DNA from: Rallus limicola
Lineage: Eukaryota > Chordata > Aves > Gruiformes > Rallidae
Reading direction: 5' to 3'
Assembly (NCBI GenBank): GCA_022605955.1
Contig: JAKCOZ010000265.1
Coordinates: 124,001 to 188,000 of the forward strand
DNA length: 64,000 nt
The notes below the pieces were generated by a model that saw nothing but the letters and a program-made list of their open reading frames with translations, was not told the origin of the DNA and made no database searches. Below are positions 20,856 through 33,937 of this stretch, piece by piece. The position numbers and the translations under genes were made by a program. Position 1 is the stretch's first letter; the number at the start of each line of letters is the position of its first letter.

Positions 20856-23632
20856 CACGAGCAGACCCTGTCACTTTGGCTCTCAGCCTTTTCCTTTGCC
20901 TGGAAAGAGGGAACATGCCTGGAACCTCCTACGGTGCTTTTCTCGGCCCTAGCAGACTGCAGTTCAAAACATGCTAAACGTCCAGCAATAACTCCCAAAG
21001 TAAAGAAGCGAGGCCTGAAAGGCATAGCTTGTCTGAAACCTCCTAACAGGACACACGAGCAGCCCCTGTCACTTTGGCTCTCAGCCTTTTCCTTTGCCTG
21101 GAAAGAGGGAACATGCCTGGAACCTCCTACGGTGCTTTTCTCGGCCCTAGCAGACTGCAGTTCAAAACATGCTAAACGTCCAGCAATAACTCCCAAAGTA
21201 AAGAAGCTAGGCCTGAAAGGCATAGCTTGTCTGAAACCTCCTAACAGGACACACGAGCAGACCCTGTCACTTTGGCTCTCAGCCTTTTCCTTTGCCTGGA
21301 AAGAGGGAACATGCCTGGAACCTCCTACGGTGCTTTTCTCGGCCCTAGCAGACTGCAGTTCAAAACATGCTAAACGTCCAGCAATAACTCCCAAAGTAAA
21401 GAAGCTAGGCCTGAAAGGCATAGCTTGTCTGAAACCTCCTAACAGGACACACGAGCAGACCCTGTCACTTTGGCTCTCAGCCTTTTCCTTTGCCTGGAAA
21501 GAGGGAACATGCCTGGAACCTCCTACGGTGCTTTTCTCGGCCCTAGCAGACTGCAGTTCAAAACATGCTAAACGTCCAGCAATAACTCCCAAAGTAAAGA
21601 AGCTAGGCCTGAAAGGCATAGCTTGTCTGAAACCTCCTAACAGGACACACGAGCAGACCCTGTCACTTTGGCTCTCAGCCTTTTCCTTTGCCTGGAAAGA
21701 GGGAACATGCCTGGAACCTCCTACGGTGCTTTTCTCGGCCCTAGCAGACTGCAATTCAAAACATGCTAAACGTCCAGCAATAACTCCCAAAGTAAAGAAG
21801 CTAGGCCTGAAAGGCATAGCTTGTCTGAAACCTCTTAACAGGACACACGAGCAGACCCTGTCACTTTGGCTCTCAGCCTTTTCCTTTGCCTGGAAAGAGG
21901 GAACATGCCTGGAACCTCCTACGGTGCTTTTCTCGGCCCTAGCAGACTGCAGTTCAAAACATGCTAAACGTCCAGCAATAACTCCCAAAGTAAAGAAGCT
22001 AGGCATGAAAGGCATAGCTTGTCTGAAACCTCCTAACATGACACACGAGCAGCCCCTGTCACTTTGGTTCTCAGCCTTTTCCTTTGCCTGGAAAGAGGGA
22101 ACATGCCTGGAACCTCCTACGGTGCTTTTCTCGGCCCTAGCAGACTGCAGTTCAAAACATGCTAAACGTCCAGCAATAACTCCCAAAGTAAAGAAGCTAG
22201 GCCTGAAAGGCATAGCTTGTCTGAAACCTCCTAACAGGACACACGAGCAGACCCTGTCACTTTGGCTCTCAGCCTTTTCCTTTGCCTGGAAAGAGGGAAC
22301 ATGCCTGGAACCTCCTACGGTGCTTTTCTCGGCCCTAGCAGACTGCAGTTCAAAACATGCTAAACGTCCAGCAATAACTCCCAAAGTAAAGAAGCTAGGC
22401 CTGAAAGGCATAGCTTGTCTGAAACCTCCTAACAGGACACACAAGCAGACCCTGTCACTTTGGCTCTCAGCCTTTTCCTTTGCCTGGAAAGAGGGAACAT
22501 GCCTGGAACCTCCTACGGTGCTTTTCTCGGCCCTAGCAGACTGCAATTCAAAACATGCTAAACGTCCAGCAATAACTCCCAAAGTAAAGAAGCTAGGCCT
22601 GAAAGGCATAGCTTGTCTGAAACCTCCTAACAGGACACACGAGCAAACCCTTTAACTTTGGCTCTCAGCTTTTTCCTTTGCTTGGAAAGAGGGAACATGC
22701 CTGGAACCTCCTACGGTGCTTTTCTCGGCCCTAGCAGACTGCAGCTCAAAACATGCTAAACGTATAGCAATAACTCCCAAAGTAAAGAAGCTAGGCCTGA
22801 AAGGCATAGCTTGTCTGAAACCTCCTAACAGGACACACGAGCAGACCCTGTCACTTTGGCTCTCAGCCTTTTCCTTTGCCTGGAAAGAGGGAACATGCCT
22901 GGAACCTCCTACGGTGCTTTTCTCGGCCCTAGCAGACTGCAGTTCAAAACATGCTAAACGTCCAGCAATATCTCCCAAAGTAAAGAAGCTAGGCCTGAAA
23001 GGCATAGCTTGTCTGAAAGCTCCTAACAGGACACACGAGCAGACCCTGTCACTTTGGCTCTCAGCCTTTTCCTTTGCCTGGAAAGAGGGAACATGCCTGG
23101 AACCTCCTACGGTGCTTTTCTCGGCCCTAGCAGACTGCAGTTCAAAACATGCTAAACGTCCAGCAATAACTCCCAAAGTAAAGAAGCTAGGCCTGAAAGG
23201 CATAGCTTGTCTGAAACCTCCTAACAGGACACATGAGCAGCACCTGTCACTTTGGCTCTCAGCCTTTTCCTTTGCCTGGAAAGAGGGAACATGCCTGGAA
23301 CCTCCTACGGTGCTTTTCTCGGCCCTAGCAGACTGCAGTTCAAAACATGCTAAACGTCCAGCAATAACTCTCAAAGTAAAGAAGCTAGGCCTGAAAGGCA
23401 TAGCTTGTCTGAAACCTCCTAACAGGACACACGAGCAGACCCTGTCACTTTGGTTCTCAGCCTTTTCCTTTGCCTGGAAAGAGGGAACATGCCTGGAACC
23501 TCCTACGGTGCTTTTCTCGGCCCTAGCAGACTGCAGTTCAAAACATGCTAAACGTCCAGCAATAACTCCCAAAGTAAAGAAGCTAGGCATGAAAGGCATA
23601 GCTTGTCCTGTTAGGAGGTTTCAGACAAGCTA
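20814..23632. repeat. Block of 14 monomers plus insert (2,819 bp)
   Basis: Markers are GAAGCGAGG (21006), CTGCAATTC (21750), CCTCTTAAC (21831), AGGCATG without an insert (22004), ACATGACAC (22036), CACAAGCAG (22442), CTGCAATTC (22542), CCTTTAAC (22648), CGTATAGC (22761), AATATCTCCC (22969), GAAAGCTCC (23015), GAGCAGCACC (23235), and ACTCTCAAAG (23367). Its second half recurs at offset 5,392 (about 26.6-28.8 kb). Confidence 0.85.
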
Positions 23633-23674
23633 GGCCTGAAAGGCATAGCTTGTCTGAAACCTCCTAACAGGACA
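23604..23674. repeat. Palindromic insert 11
   Basis: Perfect arms. The right flank is CACAAGCAG, a CpG-decay variant of CACGAGCAG. Confidence 0.95.
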
Positions 23675-26600
23675 CACAAGCAGACCCTGTCACTTTGGCT
23701 CTCAGCCTTTTCCTTTGCCTGGAACAGGGAACATGCCTGGAACCTCCTACGGTGCTTTTCTCGGCTCTAGCAGACTGCAATTCAAAACATGCTAAACGTC
23801 CAGCAATAACTCCCAAAGTAAAGAAGCTAGGCCTGAAAGGCATAGCTTGTCTGAAACCTCCTAACAGGACACACAAGCAGCCCCTGTCACTTTGGTTCTC
23901 AGCCTTTTCCTTTGCCTGGAAAGAGGGAACATGCCTGGAACCTCCTACGGTGCTTTTCTCGGCCCTAGCAGACTGCAGTTCAAAACATGCTAAACGTCCA
24001 GCAATAACACCCAAAGTTAAGAAGCTAGGCCTGAAAGGCATAGCTTGTCTGAAACCTCTTAACAGGACACACGAGCAGACCCTGTCACTTTGGCTCTCAG
24101 CCTTTTCCTTTGCCTGGAAAGAGGGAACATGCCTGGAACCTCCTACGGTGCTTTTCTCGGCCCTAGCAGACTGCAGTTCAAAACATGCTAAACGTCCAGC
24201 AATAACTCCCAAAGTAAAGAAGCTAGGCCTGAAAGGCATAGCTTGTCTGAAACCTCCTAACATGACACACGAGCAGCCCCTGTCACTTTGGTTCTCAGCC
24301 TTTTCCTTTGCCTGGAAAGAGGGAACATGCCTGGAACCTCCTACGGTGCTTTTCTCGGCCCTAGCAGACTGCAGTTCAAAACATGCTAAACGTCCAGCAA
24401 TAACTCCCAAAGTAAAGAAGCTAGGCCTGAAAGGCATAGCTTGTCTGAAACCTCCTAACAGGACACACGAGCAGACCCTGTCACTTTGGCTCTCAGCCTT
24501 TTCCTTTGCCTGGAAAGAGGGAACATGCCTGGAACCTCCTACGGTGCTTTTCTCGGCCCTAGCAGACTGCAGTTCAAAACATGCTAAACGTCCAGCAATA
24601 ACTCCCAAAGTAAAGAAGCTAGGCCTGAAAGGCATAGCTTGTCTGAAACCTCCTAACAGGACACACAAGCAGACCCTGTCACTTTGGCTCTCAGCCTTTT
24701 CCTTTGCCTGGAAAGAGGGAACATGCCTGGAACCTCCTACGGTGCTTTTCTCGGCCCTAGCAGACTGCAATTCAAAACATGCTAAACGTCCAGCAATAAC
24801 TCCCAAAGTAAAGAAGCTAGGCCTGAAAGGCATAGCTTGTCTGAAACCTCCTAACAGGACACACGAGCAAACCCTTTAACTTTGGCTCTCAGCTTTTTCC
24901 TTTGCTTGGAAAGAGGGAACATGCCTGGAACCTCCTACGGTGCTTTTCTCGGCCCTAGCAGACTGCAGCTCAAAACATGCTAAACGTATAGCAATAACTC
25001 CCAAAGTAAAGAAGCTAGGCCTGAAAGGCATAGCTTGTCTGAAACCTCCTAACAGGACACACGAGCAGACCCTGTCACTTTGGCTCTCAGCCTTTTCCTT
25101 TGCCTGGAAAGAGGGAACATGCCTGGAACCTCCTACGGTGCTTTTCTCGGCCCTAGCAGACTGCAGTTCAAAACATGCTAAACGTCCAGCAATATCTCCC
25201 AAAGTAAAGAAGCTAGGCCTGAAAGGCATAGCTTGTCTGAAAGCTCCTAACAGGACACACGAGCAGACCCTGTCACTTTGGCTCTCAGCCTTTTCCTTTG
25301 CCTGGAAAGAGGGAACATGCCTGGAACCTCCTACGGTGCTTTTCTCGGCCCTAGCAGACTGCAGTTCAAAACATGCTAAACGTCCAGCAATAACTCCCAA
25401 AGTAAAGAAGCTAGGCCTGAAAGGCATAGCTTGTCTGAAACCTCCTAACAGGACACATGAGCAGCACCTGTCACTTTGGCTCTCAGCCTTTTCCTTTGCC
25501 TGGAAAGAGGGAACATGCCTGGAACCTCCTACGGTGCTTTTCTCGGCCCTAGCAGACTGCAGTTCAAAACATGCTAAACGTCCAGCAATAACTCCCAAAG
25601 TAAAGAAGCGAGGCCTGAAAGGCATAGCTTGTCTGAAACCTCCTAACAGGACACACGAGCAGCCCCTGTCACTTTGGCTCTCAGCCTTTTCCTTTGCCTG
25701 GAAAGAGGGAACATGCCTGGAACCTCCTACGGTGCTTTTCTCGGCCCTAGCAGACTGCAGTTCAAAACATGCTAAACGTCCAGCAATAACTCCCAAAGTA
25801 AAGAAGCTAGGCCTGAAAGGCATAGCTTGTCTGAAACCTCCTAACAGGACACACGAGCAGACCCTGTCACTTTGGCTCTCAGCCTTTTCCTTTGCCTGGA
25901 AAGAGGGAACATGCCTGGAACCTCCTACGGTGCTTTTCTCGGCCCTAGCAGACTGCAGTTCAAAACATGCTAAACGTCCAGCAATAACTCCCAAAGTAAA
26001 GAAGCTAGGCCTGAAAGGCATAGCTTGTCTGAAACCTCCTAACAGGACACACGAGCAGACCCTGTCACTTTGGTTCTCAGCCTTTTCCTTTGCCTGGAAA
26101 GAGGGAACATGCCTGGAACCTCCTACGGTGCTTTTCTCGGCCCTAGCAGACTGCAGTTCAAAACATGCTAAACGTCCAGCAATAACTCCCAAAGTAAAGA
26201 AGCTAGGCATGAAAGGCATAGCTTGTCTGAAACCTCCTAACAGGACACACGAGCAGACCCTGTCACTTTGGCTCTCAGCCTTTTCCTTTGCCTGGAAAGA
26301 GGGAACATGCCTGGAACCTCCTACGGTGCTTTTCTCGGCCCTAGCAGACTGCAGTTCAAAACATGCTAAACGTCCAGCAATAACTCCCAAAGTAAAGAAG
26401 CTAGGCCTGAAAGGCATAGCTTGTCTGAAACCTCCTAACATGACACACGAGCAGCCCCTGTCACTTTGGTTCTCAGCCTTTTCCTTTGCCTGGAAAGAGG
26501 GAACATGCCTGGAACCTCCTACGGTGCTTTTCTCGGCCCTAGCAGACTGCAGCTCAAAACATGCTAAACGTCCAGCAATAACTCCCAAAGTAAAGAAGCT

Positions 26601-29600
26601 AGGCCTGAAAGGCATAGCTTGTCTGAAACCTCCTAACAGGACACACGAGCAGCCCCTGTCACTTTGGCTCTCAGCCTTTTCCTTTGCCTGGAAAGAGGGA
26701 ACATGCCTGGAACCTCCTACGGTGCTTTTCTCGGCCCTAGCAGACTGCAGTTCAAAACATGCTAAACGTCCAGCAATAACTCCCAAAGTAAAGAAGCTAG
26801 GCCTGAAAGGCATAGCTTGTCTGAAACCTCCTAACAGGACACACGAGCAGACCCTGTCACTTTGGCTCTCAGCCTTTTCCTTTGCCTGGAAAGAGGGAAC
26901 ATGCCTGGAACCTCCTACGGTGCTTTTCTCGGCCCTAGCAGACTGCAGTTCAAAACATGCTAAACGTCCAGCAATAACTCCCAAAGTAAAGAAGCTAGGC
27001 CTGAAAGGCATAGCTTGTCTGAAACCTCCTAACAGGACACACGAGCAGACCCTGTCACTTTGGCTCTCAGCCTTTTCCTTTGCCTGGAAAGAGGGAACAT
27101 GCCTGGAACCTCCTACGGTGCTTTTCTCGGCCCTAGCAGACTGCAATTCAAAACATGCTAAACGTCCAGCAATAACTCCCAAAGTAAAGAAGCTAGGCCT
27201 GAAAGGCATAGCTTGTCTGAAACCTCTTAACAGGACACACGAGCAGACCCTGTCACTTTGGCTCTCAGCCTTTTCCTTTGCCTGGAAAGAGGGAACATGC
27301 CTGGAACCTCCTACGGTGCTTTTCTCGGCCCTAGCAGACTGCAGTTCAAAACATGCTAAACGTCCAGCAATAACTCCCAAAGTAAAGAAGCTAGGCATGA
27401 AAGGCATAGCTTGTCTGAAACCTCCTAACATGACACACGAGCAGCCCCTGTCACTTTGGTTCTCAGCCTTTTCCTTTGCCTGGAAAGAGGGAACATGCCT
27501 GGAACCTCCTACGGTGCTTTTCTCGGCCCTAGCAGACTGCAGTTCAAAACATGCTAAACGTCCAGCAATAACTCCCAAAGTAAAGAAGCTAGGCCTGAAA
27601 GGCATAGCTTGTCTGAAACCTCCTAACAGGACACACGAGCAGACCCTGTCACTTTGGCTCTCAGCCTTTTCCTTTGCCTGGAAAGAGGGAACATGCCTGG
27701 AACCTCCTACGGTGCTTTTCTCGGCCCTAGCAGACTGCAGTTCAAAACATGCTAAACGTCCAGCAATAACTCCCAAAGTAAAGAAGCTAGGCCTGAAAGG
27801 CATAGCTTGTCTGAAACCTCCTAACAGGACACACAAGCAGACCCTGTCACTTTGGCTCTCAGCCTTTTCCTTTGCCTGGAAAGAGGGAACATGCCTGGAA
27901 CCTCCTACGGTGCTTTTCTCGGCCCTAGCAGACTGCAATTCAAAACATGCTAAACGTCCAGCAATAACTCCCAAAGTAAAGAAGCTAGGCCTGAAAGGCA
28001 TAGCTTGTCTGAAACCTCCTAACAGGACACACGAGCAAACCCTTTAACTTTGGCTCTCAGCTTTTTCCTTTGCTTGGAAAGAGGGAACATGCCTGGAACC
28101 TCCTACGGTGCTTTTCTCGGCCCTAGCAGACTGCAGCTCAAAACATGCTAAACGTATAGCAATAACTCCCAAAGTAAAGAAGCTAGGCCTGAAAGGCATA
28201 GCTTGTCTGAAACCTCCTAACAGGACACACGAGCAGACCCTGTCACTTTGGCTCTCAGCCTTTTCCTTTGCCTGGAAAGAGGGAACATGCCTGGAACCTC
28301 CTACGGTGCTTTTCTCGGCCCTAGCAGACTGCAGTTCAAAACATGCTAAACGTCCAGCAATATCTCCCAAAGTAAAGAAGCTAGGCCTGAAAGGCATAGC
28401 TTGTCTGAAAGCTCCTAACAGGACACACGAGCAGACCCTGTCACTTTGGCTCTCAGCCTTTTCCTTTGCCTGGAAAGAGGGAACATGCCTGGAACCTCCT
28501 ACGGTGCTTTTCTCGGCCCTAGCAGACTGCAGTTCAAAACATGCTAAACGTCCAGCAATAACTCCCAAAGTAAAGAAGCTAGGCCTGAAAGGCATAGCTT
28601 GTCTGAAACCTCCTAACAGGACACATGAGCAGCACCTGTCACTTTGGCTCTCAGCCTTTTCCTTTGCCTGGAAAGAGGGAACATGCCTGGAACCTCCTAC
28701 GGTGCTTTTCTCGGCCCTAGCAGACTGCAGTTCAAAACATGCTAAACGTCCAGCAATAACTCCCAAAGTAAAGAAGCTAGGCCTGAAAGGCATAGCTTGT
28801 CTGAAACCTCCTAACAGGACACACGAGCAGACCCTGTCACTTTGGTTCTCAGCCTTTTCCTTTGCCTGGAAAGAGGGAACATGCCTGGAACCTCCTACGG
28901 TGCTTTTCTCGGCCCTAGCAGACTGCAGTTCAAAACATGCTAAACGTCCAGCAATAACTCCCAAAGTAAAGAAGCTAGGCCTGAAAGGCATAGCTTGTCT
29001 GAAACCTCCTAACATGACACACGAGCAGCCCCTGTCACTTTGGTTCTCAGCCTTTTCCTTTGCCTGGAAAGAGGGAACATGCCTGGAACCTCCTACGGTG
29101 CTTTTCTCGGCCCTAGCAGACTGCAGTTCAAAACATGCTAAACGTATAGCAATAACTCCCAAAGTAAAGAAGCTAGGCCTGAAAGGCATAGCTTGTCTGA
29201 AACCTCCTAACAGGACACACGAGCAGACCCTGTCACTTTGGCTCTCAGCCTTTTCCTTTGCCTGGAAAGAGGGAACATGCCTGGAACCTCCTACGGTGCT
29301 TTTCTCGGCCCTAGCAGACTGCAGTTCAAAACATGCTAAACGTCCAGCAATATCTCCCAAAGTAAAGAAGCTAGGCCTGAAAGGCATAGCTTGTCTGAAA
29401 CCTCCTAACAGGACACACGAGCAAACCCTTTAACTTTGGCTCTCAGCTTTTTCCTTTGCTTGGAAAGAGGGAACATGCCTGGAACCTCCTACGGTGCTTT
29501 TCTCGGCCCTAGCAGACTGCAGCTCAAAACATGCTAAACGTATAGCAATAACTCCCAAAGTAAAGAAGCTAGGCCTGAAAGGCATAGCTTGTCTGAAACC

Positions 29601-30212
29601 TCCTAACAGGACACACGAGCAGACCCTGTCACTTTGGCTCTCAGCCTTTTCCTTTGCCTGGAAAGAGGGAACATGCCTGGAACCTCCTACGGTGCTTTTC
29701 TCGGCCCTAGCAGACTGCAGTTCAAAACATGCTAAACGTCCAGCAATATCTCCCAAAGTAAAGAAGCTAGGCCTGAAAGGCATAGCTTGTCTGAAAGCTC
29801 CTAACAGGACACACGAGCAGACCCTGTCACTTTGGCTCTCAGCCTTTTCCTTTGCCTGGAAAGAGGGAACATGCCTGGAACCTCCTACGGTGCTTTTCTC
29901 GGCCCTAGCAGACTGCAGTTCAAAACATGCTAAACGTCCAGCAATAACTCCCAAAGTAAAGAAGCTAGGCCTGAAAGGCATAGCTTGTCTGAAACCTCCT
30001 AACAGGACACACGAGCAGACCCTGTCACTTTGGTTCTCAGCCTTTTCCTTTGCCTGGAAAGAGGGAACATGCCTGGAACCTCCTACGGTGCTTTTCTCGG
30101 CCCTAGCAGACTGCAGTTCAAAACATGCTAAACGTCCAGCAATAACTCCCAAAGTAAAGAAGCTAGGCATGAAAGGCATAGCTTGTCCTGTTAGGAGGTT
30201 TCAGACAAGCTA
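23633..30212. repeat. Run of 33 monomers plus insert (6,580 bp, one base short)
   Basis: A long stretch without a palindrome. A cassette of CCTTTAAC, CGTATAGC, AATATCTCCC and GAAAGCTCC monomers occurs at about 24876 and 28043, and again at 29429. The first two cassettes are 3,168 bp (16 monomers) apart. Private changes include GGCTCTAGC near 23764 and ACACCCAAAGTTAAG near 24006. One base is missing near 23724. Confidence 0.85.
23719..23731. other. Single-base deletion in a monomer
   Basis: CTGGAACAGGGAAC replaces CTGGAAAGAGGGAAC, leaving a 197-bp monomer. It falls in the same purine tract as the deletion near 40496. Confidence 0.8.
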
Positions 30213-31118
30213 GGCCTGAAAGGCATAGCTTGTCTGAAACCTCCTAACAGGACACACGAGCAGACCCTGTCACTTTGGCTCTCAGCCTTTTCCTTTGCCT
30301 GGAAAGAGGGAACATGCCTGGAACCTCCTACGGTGCTTTTCTCGGCCCTAGCAGACTGCAATTCAAAACATGCTAAACGTCCAGCAATAACTCCCAAAGT
30401 AAAGAAGCTAGGCCTGAAAGGCATAGCTTGTCTGAAACCTCCTAACAGGACACACGAGCAGCCCCTGTCACTTTGGCTCTCAGCCTTTTCCTTTGCCTGG
30501 AAAGAGGGAACATGCCTGGAACCTCCTACGGTGCTTTTCTCGGCCCTAGCAGACTGCAGTTCAAAACATGCTAAACGTCCAGCAATAACTCCCAAAGTAA
30601 AGAAGCTAGGCCTGAAAGGCATAGCTTGTCTGAAACCTCCTAACAGGACACACGAGCAGCCCCTGTCACTTTGGCTCTCAGCCTTTTCCTTTGCCTGGAA
30701 AGAGGGAACATGCCTGGAACCTCCTACGGTGCTTTTCTCGGCCCTAGCACACTGCAGTTCAAAACATGCTAAACGTCCAGCAATAACTCCCAAAGTAAAG
30801 AAGCTAGGCCTGAAAGGCATAGCTTGTCTGAAACCTCCTAACAGAACACCCGAGCAGACCCTATCACTTTGGCTCTCAGCCTTTTCCTTTGCCTGGAAAG
30901 AGGGAACATGCCTGGAACCTCCTACGGTGCTTTTCTCGGCCCTAGCAGACTGCAGTTCAAAACATGCTAAACGTCCAGCAATAACTCCCAAAGTAAAGAA
31001 GCTAGGCCTGAAAGGCATAGCTTGTCTGAAACCTCCTAACAGGACACACGAGCAGACCCTGTCACTTTGGCTCTCAGCCTTTTCCTTTGCCTGGAAAGAG
31101 GGAACATGCCTGGAACCT
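28300..31118. repeat. Higher-order repeat, 2,819 bp, copy 1 (boundaries approximate)
   Basis: Markers that recur exactly 2,819 bp later are AATATCTCCC (28360 and 31179), a CGTATAGC monomer with GCAGTTC (29144 and 31963), CCTTTAAC (29428 and 32247), CGTATAGC (29538 and 32357), the palindromic insert (30184 and 33003), CTAGCACACTG (30746 and 33565), and ACAGAACACCC (30842 and 33661). The CGTATAGC monomer at 28155 is not matched at 30974, so the left limit lies between 28155 and 28360. Confidence 0.87.
30184..30254. repeat. Palindromic insert 12
   Basis: Perfect arms and standard centre. It is part of the 2,819-bp higher-order unit. Confidence 0.95.
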
Positions 31119-33937
31119 CCTACGGTGCTTTTCTCGGCCCTAGCAGACTGCAGTTCAAAACATGCTAAACGTCCAGCAATATCTCCCAAAGTAAAGAAGC
31201 TAGGCCTGAAAGGCATAGCTTGTCTGAAAGCTCCTAACAGGACACACGAGCAGACCCTGTCACTTTGGCTCTCAGCCTTTTCCTTTGCCTGGAAAGAGGG
31301 AACATGCCTGGAACCTCCTACGGTGCTTTTCTCGGCCCTAGCAGACTGCAGTTCAAAACATGCTAAACGTCCAGCAATAACTCCCAAAGTAAAGAAGCTA
31401 GGCCTGAAAGGCATAGCTTGTCTGAAACCTCCTAACAGGACACATGAGCAGCACCTGTCACTTTGGCTCTCAGCCTTTTCCTTTGCCTGGAAAGAGGGAA
31501 CATGCCTGGAACCTCCTACGGTGCTTTTCTCGGCCCTAGCAGACTGCAGTTCAAAACATGCTAAACGTCCAGCAATAACTCCCAAAGTAAAGAAGCTAGG
31601 CCTGAAAGGCATAGCTTGTCTGAAACCTCCTAACAGGACACACGAGCAGACCCTGTCACTTTGGTTCTCAGCCTTTTCCTTTGCCTGGAAAGAGGGAACA
31701 TGCCTGGAACCTCCTACGGTGCTTTTCTCGGCCCTAGCAGACTGCAGTTCAAAACATGCTAAACGTCCAGCAATAACTCCCAAAGTAAAGAAGCTAGGCC
31801 TGAAAGGCATAGCTTGTCTGAAACCTCCTAACATGACACACGAGCAGCCCCTGTCACTTTGGTTCTCAGCCTTTTCCTTTGCCTGGAAAGAGGGAACATG
31901 CCTGGAACCTCCTACGGTGCTTTTCTCGGCCCTAGCAGACTGCAGTTCAAAACATGCTAAACGTATAGCAATAACTCCCAAAGTAAAGAAGCTAGGCCTG
32001 AAAGGCATAGCTTGTCTGAAACCTCCTAACAGGACACACGAGCAGACCCTGTCACTTTGGCTCTCAGCCTTTTCCTTTGCCTGGAAAGAGGGAACATGCC
32101 TGGAACCTCCTACGGTGCTTTTCTCGGCCCTAGCAGACTGCAGTTCAAAACATGCTAAACGTCCAGCAATATCTCCCAAAGTAAAGAAGCTAGGCCTGAA
32201 AGGCATAGCTTGTCTGAAACCTCCTAACAGGACACACGAGCAAACCCTTTAACTTTGGCTCTCAGCTTTTTCCTTTGCTTGGAAAGAGGGAACATGCCTG
32301 GAACCTCCTACGGTGCTTTTCTCGGCCCTAGCAGACTGCAGCTCAAAACATGCTAAACGTATAGCAATAACTCCCAAAGTAAAGAAGCTAGGCCTGAAAG
32401 GCATAGCTTGTCTGAAACCTCCTAACAGGACACACGAGCAGACCCTGTCACTTTGGCTCTCAGCCTTTTCCTTTGCCTGGAAAGAGGGAACATGCCTGGA
32501 ACCTCCTACGGTGCTTTTCTCGGCCCTAGCAGACTGCAGTTCAAAACATGCTAAACGTCCAGCAATATCTCCCAAAGTAAAGAAGCTAGGCCTGAAAGGC
32601 ATAGCTTGTCTGAAAGCTCCTAACAGGACACACGAGCAGACCCTGTCACTTTGGCTCTCAGCCTTTTCCTTTGCCTGGAAAGAGGGAACATGCCTGGAAC
32701 CTCCTACGGTGCTTTTCTCGGCCCTAGCAGACTGCAGTTCAAAACATGCTAAACGTCCAGCAATAACTCCCAAAGTAAAGAAGCTAGGCCTGAAAGGCAT
32801 AGCTTGTCTGAAACCTCCTAACAGGACACACGAGCAGACCCTGTCACTTTGGTTCTCAGCCTTTTCCTTTGCCTGGAAAGAGGGAACATGCCTGGAACCT
32901 CCTACGGTGCTTTTCTCGGCCCTAGCAGACTGCAGTTCAAAACATGCTAAACGTCCAGCAATAACTCCCAAAGTAAAGAAGCTAGGCATGAAAGGCATAG
33001 CTTGTCCTGTTAGGAGGTTTCAGACAAGCTAGGCCTGAAAGGCATAGCTTGTCTGAAACCTCCTAACAGGACACACGAGCAGACCCTGTCACTTTGGCTC
33101 TCAGCCTTTTCCTTTGCCTGGAAAGAGGGAACATGCCTGGAACCTCCTACGGTGCTTTTCTCGGCCCTAGCAGACTGCAATTCAAAACATGCTAAACGTC
33201 CAGCAATAACTCCCAAAGTAAAGAAGCTAGGCCTGAAAGGCATAGCTTGTCTGAAACCTCCTAACAGGACACACGAGCAGCCCCTGTCACTTTGGCTCTC
33301 AGCCTTTTCCTTTGCCTGGAAAGAGGGAACATGCCTGGAACCTCCTACGGTGCTTTTCTCGGCCCTAGCAGACTGCAGTTCAAAACATGCTAAACGTCCA
33401 GCAATAACTCCCAAAGTAAAGAAGCTAGGCCTGAAAGGCATAGCTTGTCTGAAACCTCCTAACAGGACACACGAGCAGCCCCTGTCACTTTGGCTCTCAG
33501 CCTTTTCCTTTGCCTGGAAAGAGGGAACATGCCTGGAACCTCCTACGGTGCTTTTCTCGGCCCTAGCACACTGCAGTTCAAAACATGCTAAACGTCCAGC
33601 AATAACTCCCAAAGTAAAGAAGCTAGGCCTGAAAGGCATAGCTTGTCTGAAACCTCCTAACAGAACACCCGAGCAGACCCTATCACTTTGGCTCTCAGCC
33701 TTTTCCTTTGCCTGGAAAGAGGGAACATGCCTGGAACCTCCTACGGTGCTTTTCTCGGCCCTAGCAGACTGCAGTTCAAAACATGCTAAACGTCCAGCAA
33801 TAACTCCCAAAGTAAAGAAGCTAGGCCTGAAAGGCATAGCTTGTCTGAAACCTCCTAACAGGACACACGAGCAGACCCTGTCACTTTGGCTCTCAGCCTT
33901 TTCCTTTGCCTGGAAAGAGGGAACATGCCTGGAACCT
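31119..33937. repeat. Higher-order repeat, 2,819 bp, copy 2 (boundaries approximate)
   Basis: Matches 28300-31118 marker for marker. The similarity ends before 33999, where a normal CAATAACTCCC stands in place of AATATCTCCC. Confidence 0.87.
33003..33073. repeat. Palindromic insert 13
   Basis: Perfect arms and standard centre. It lies 2,819 bp after insert 12. Confidence 0.95.
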
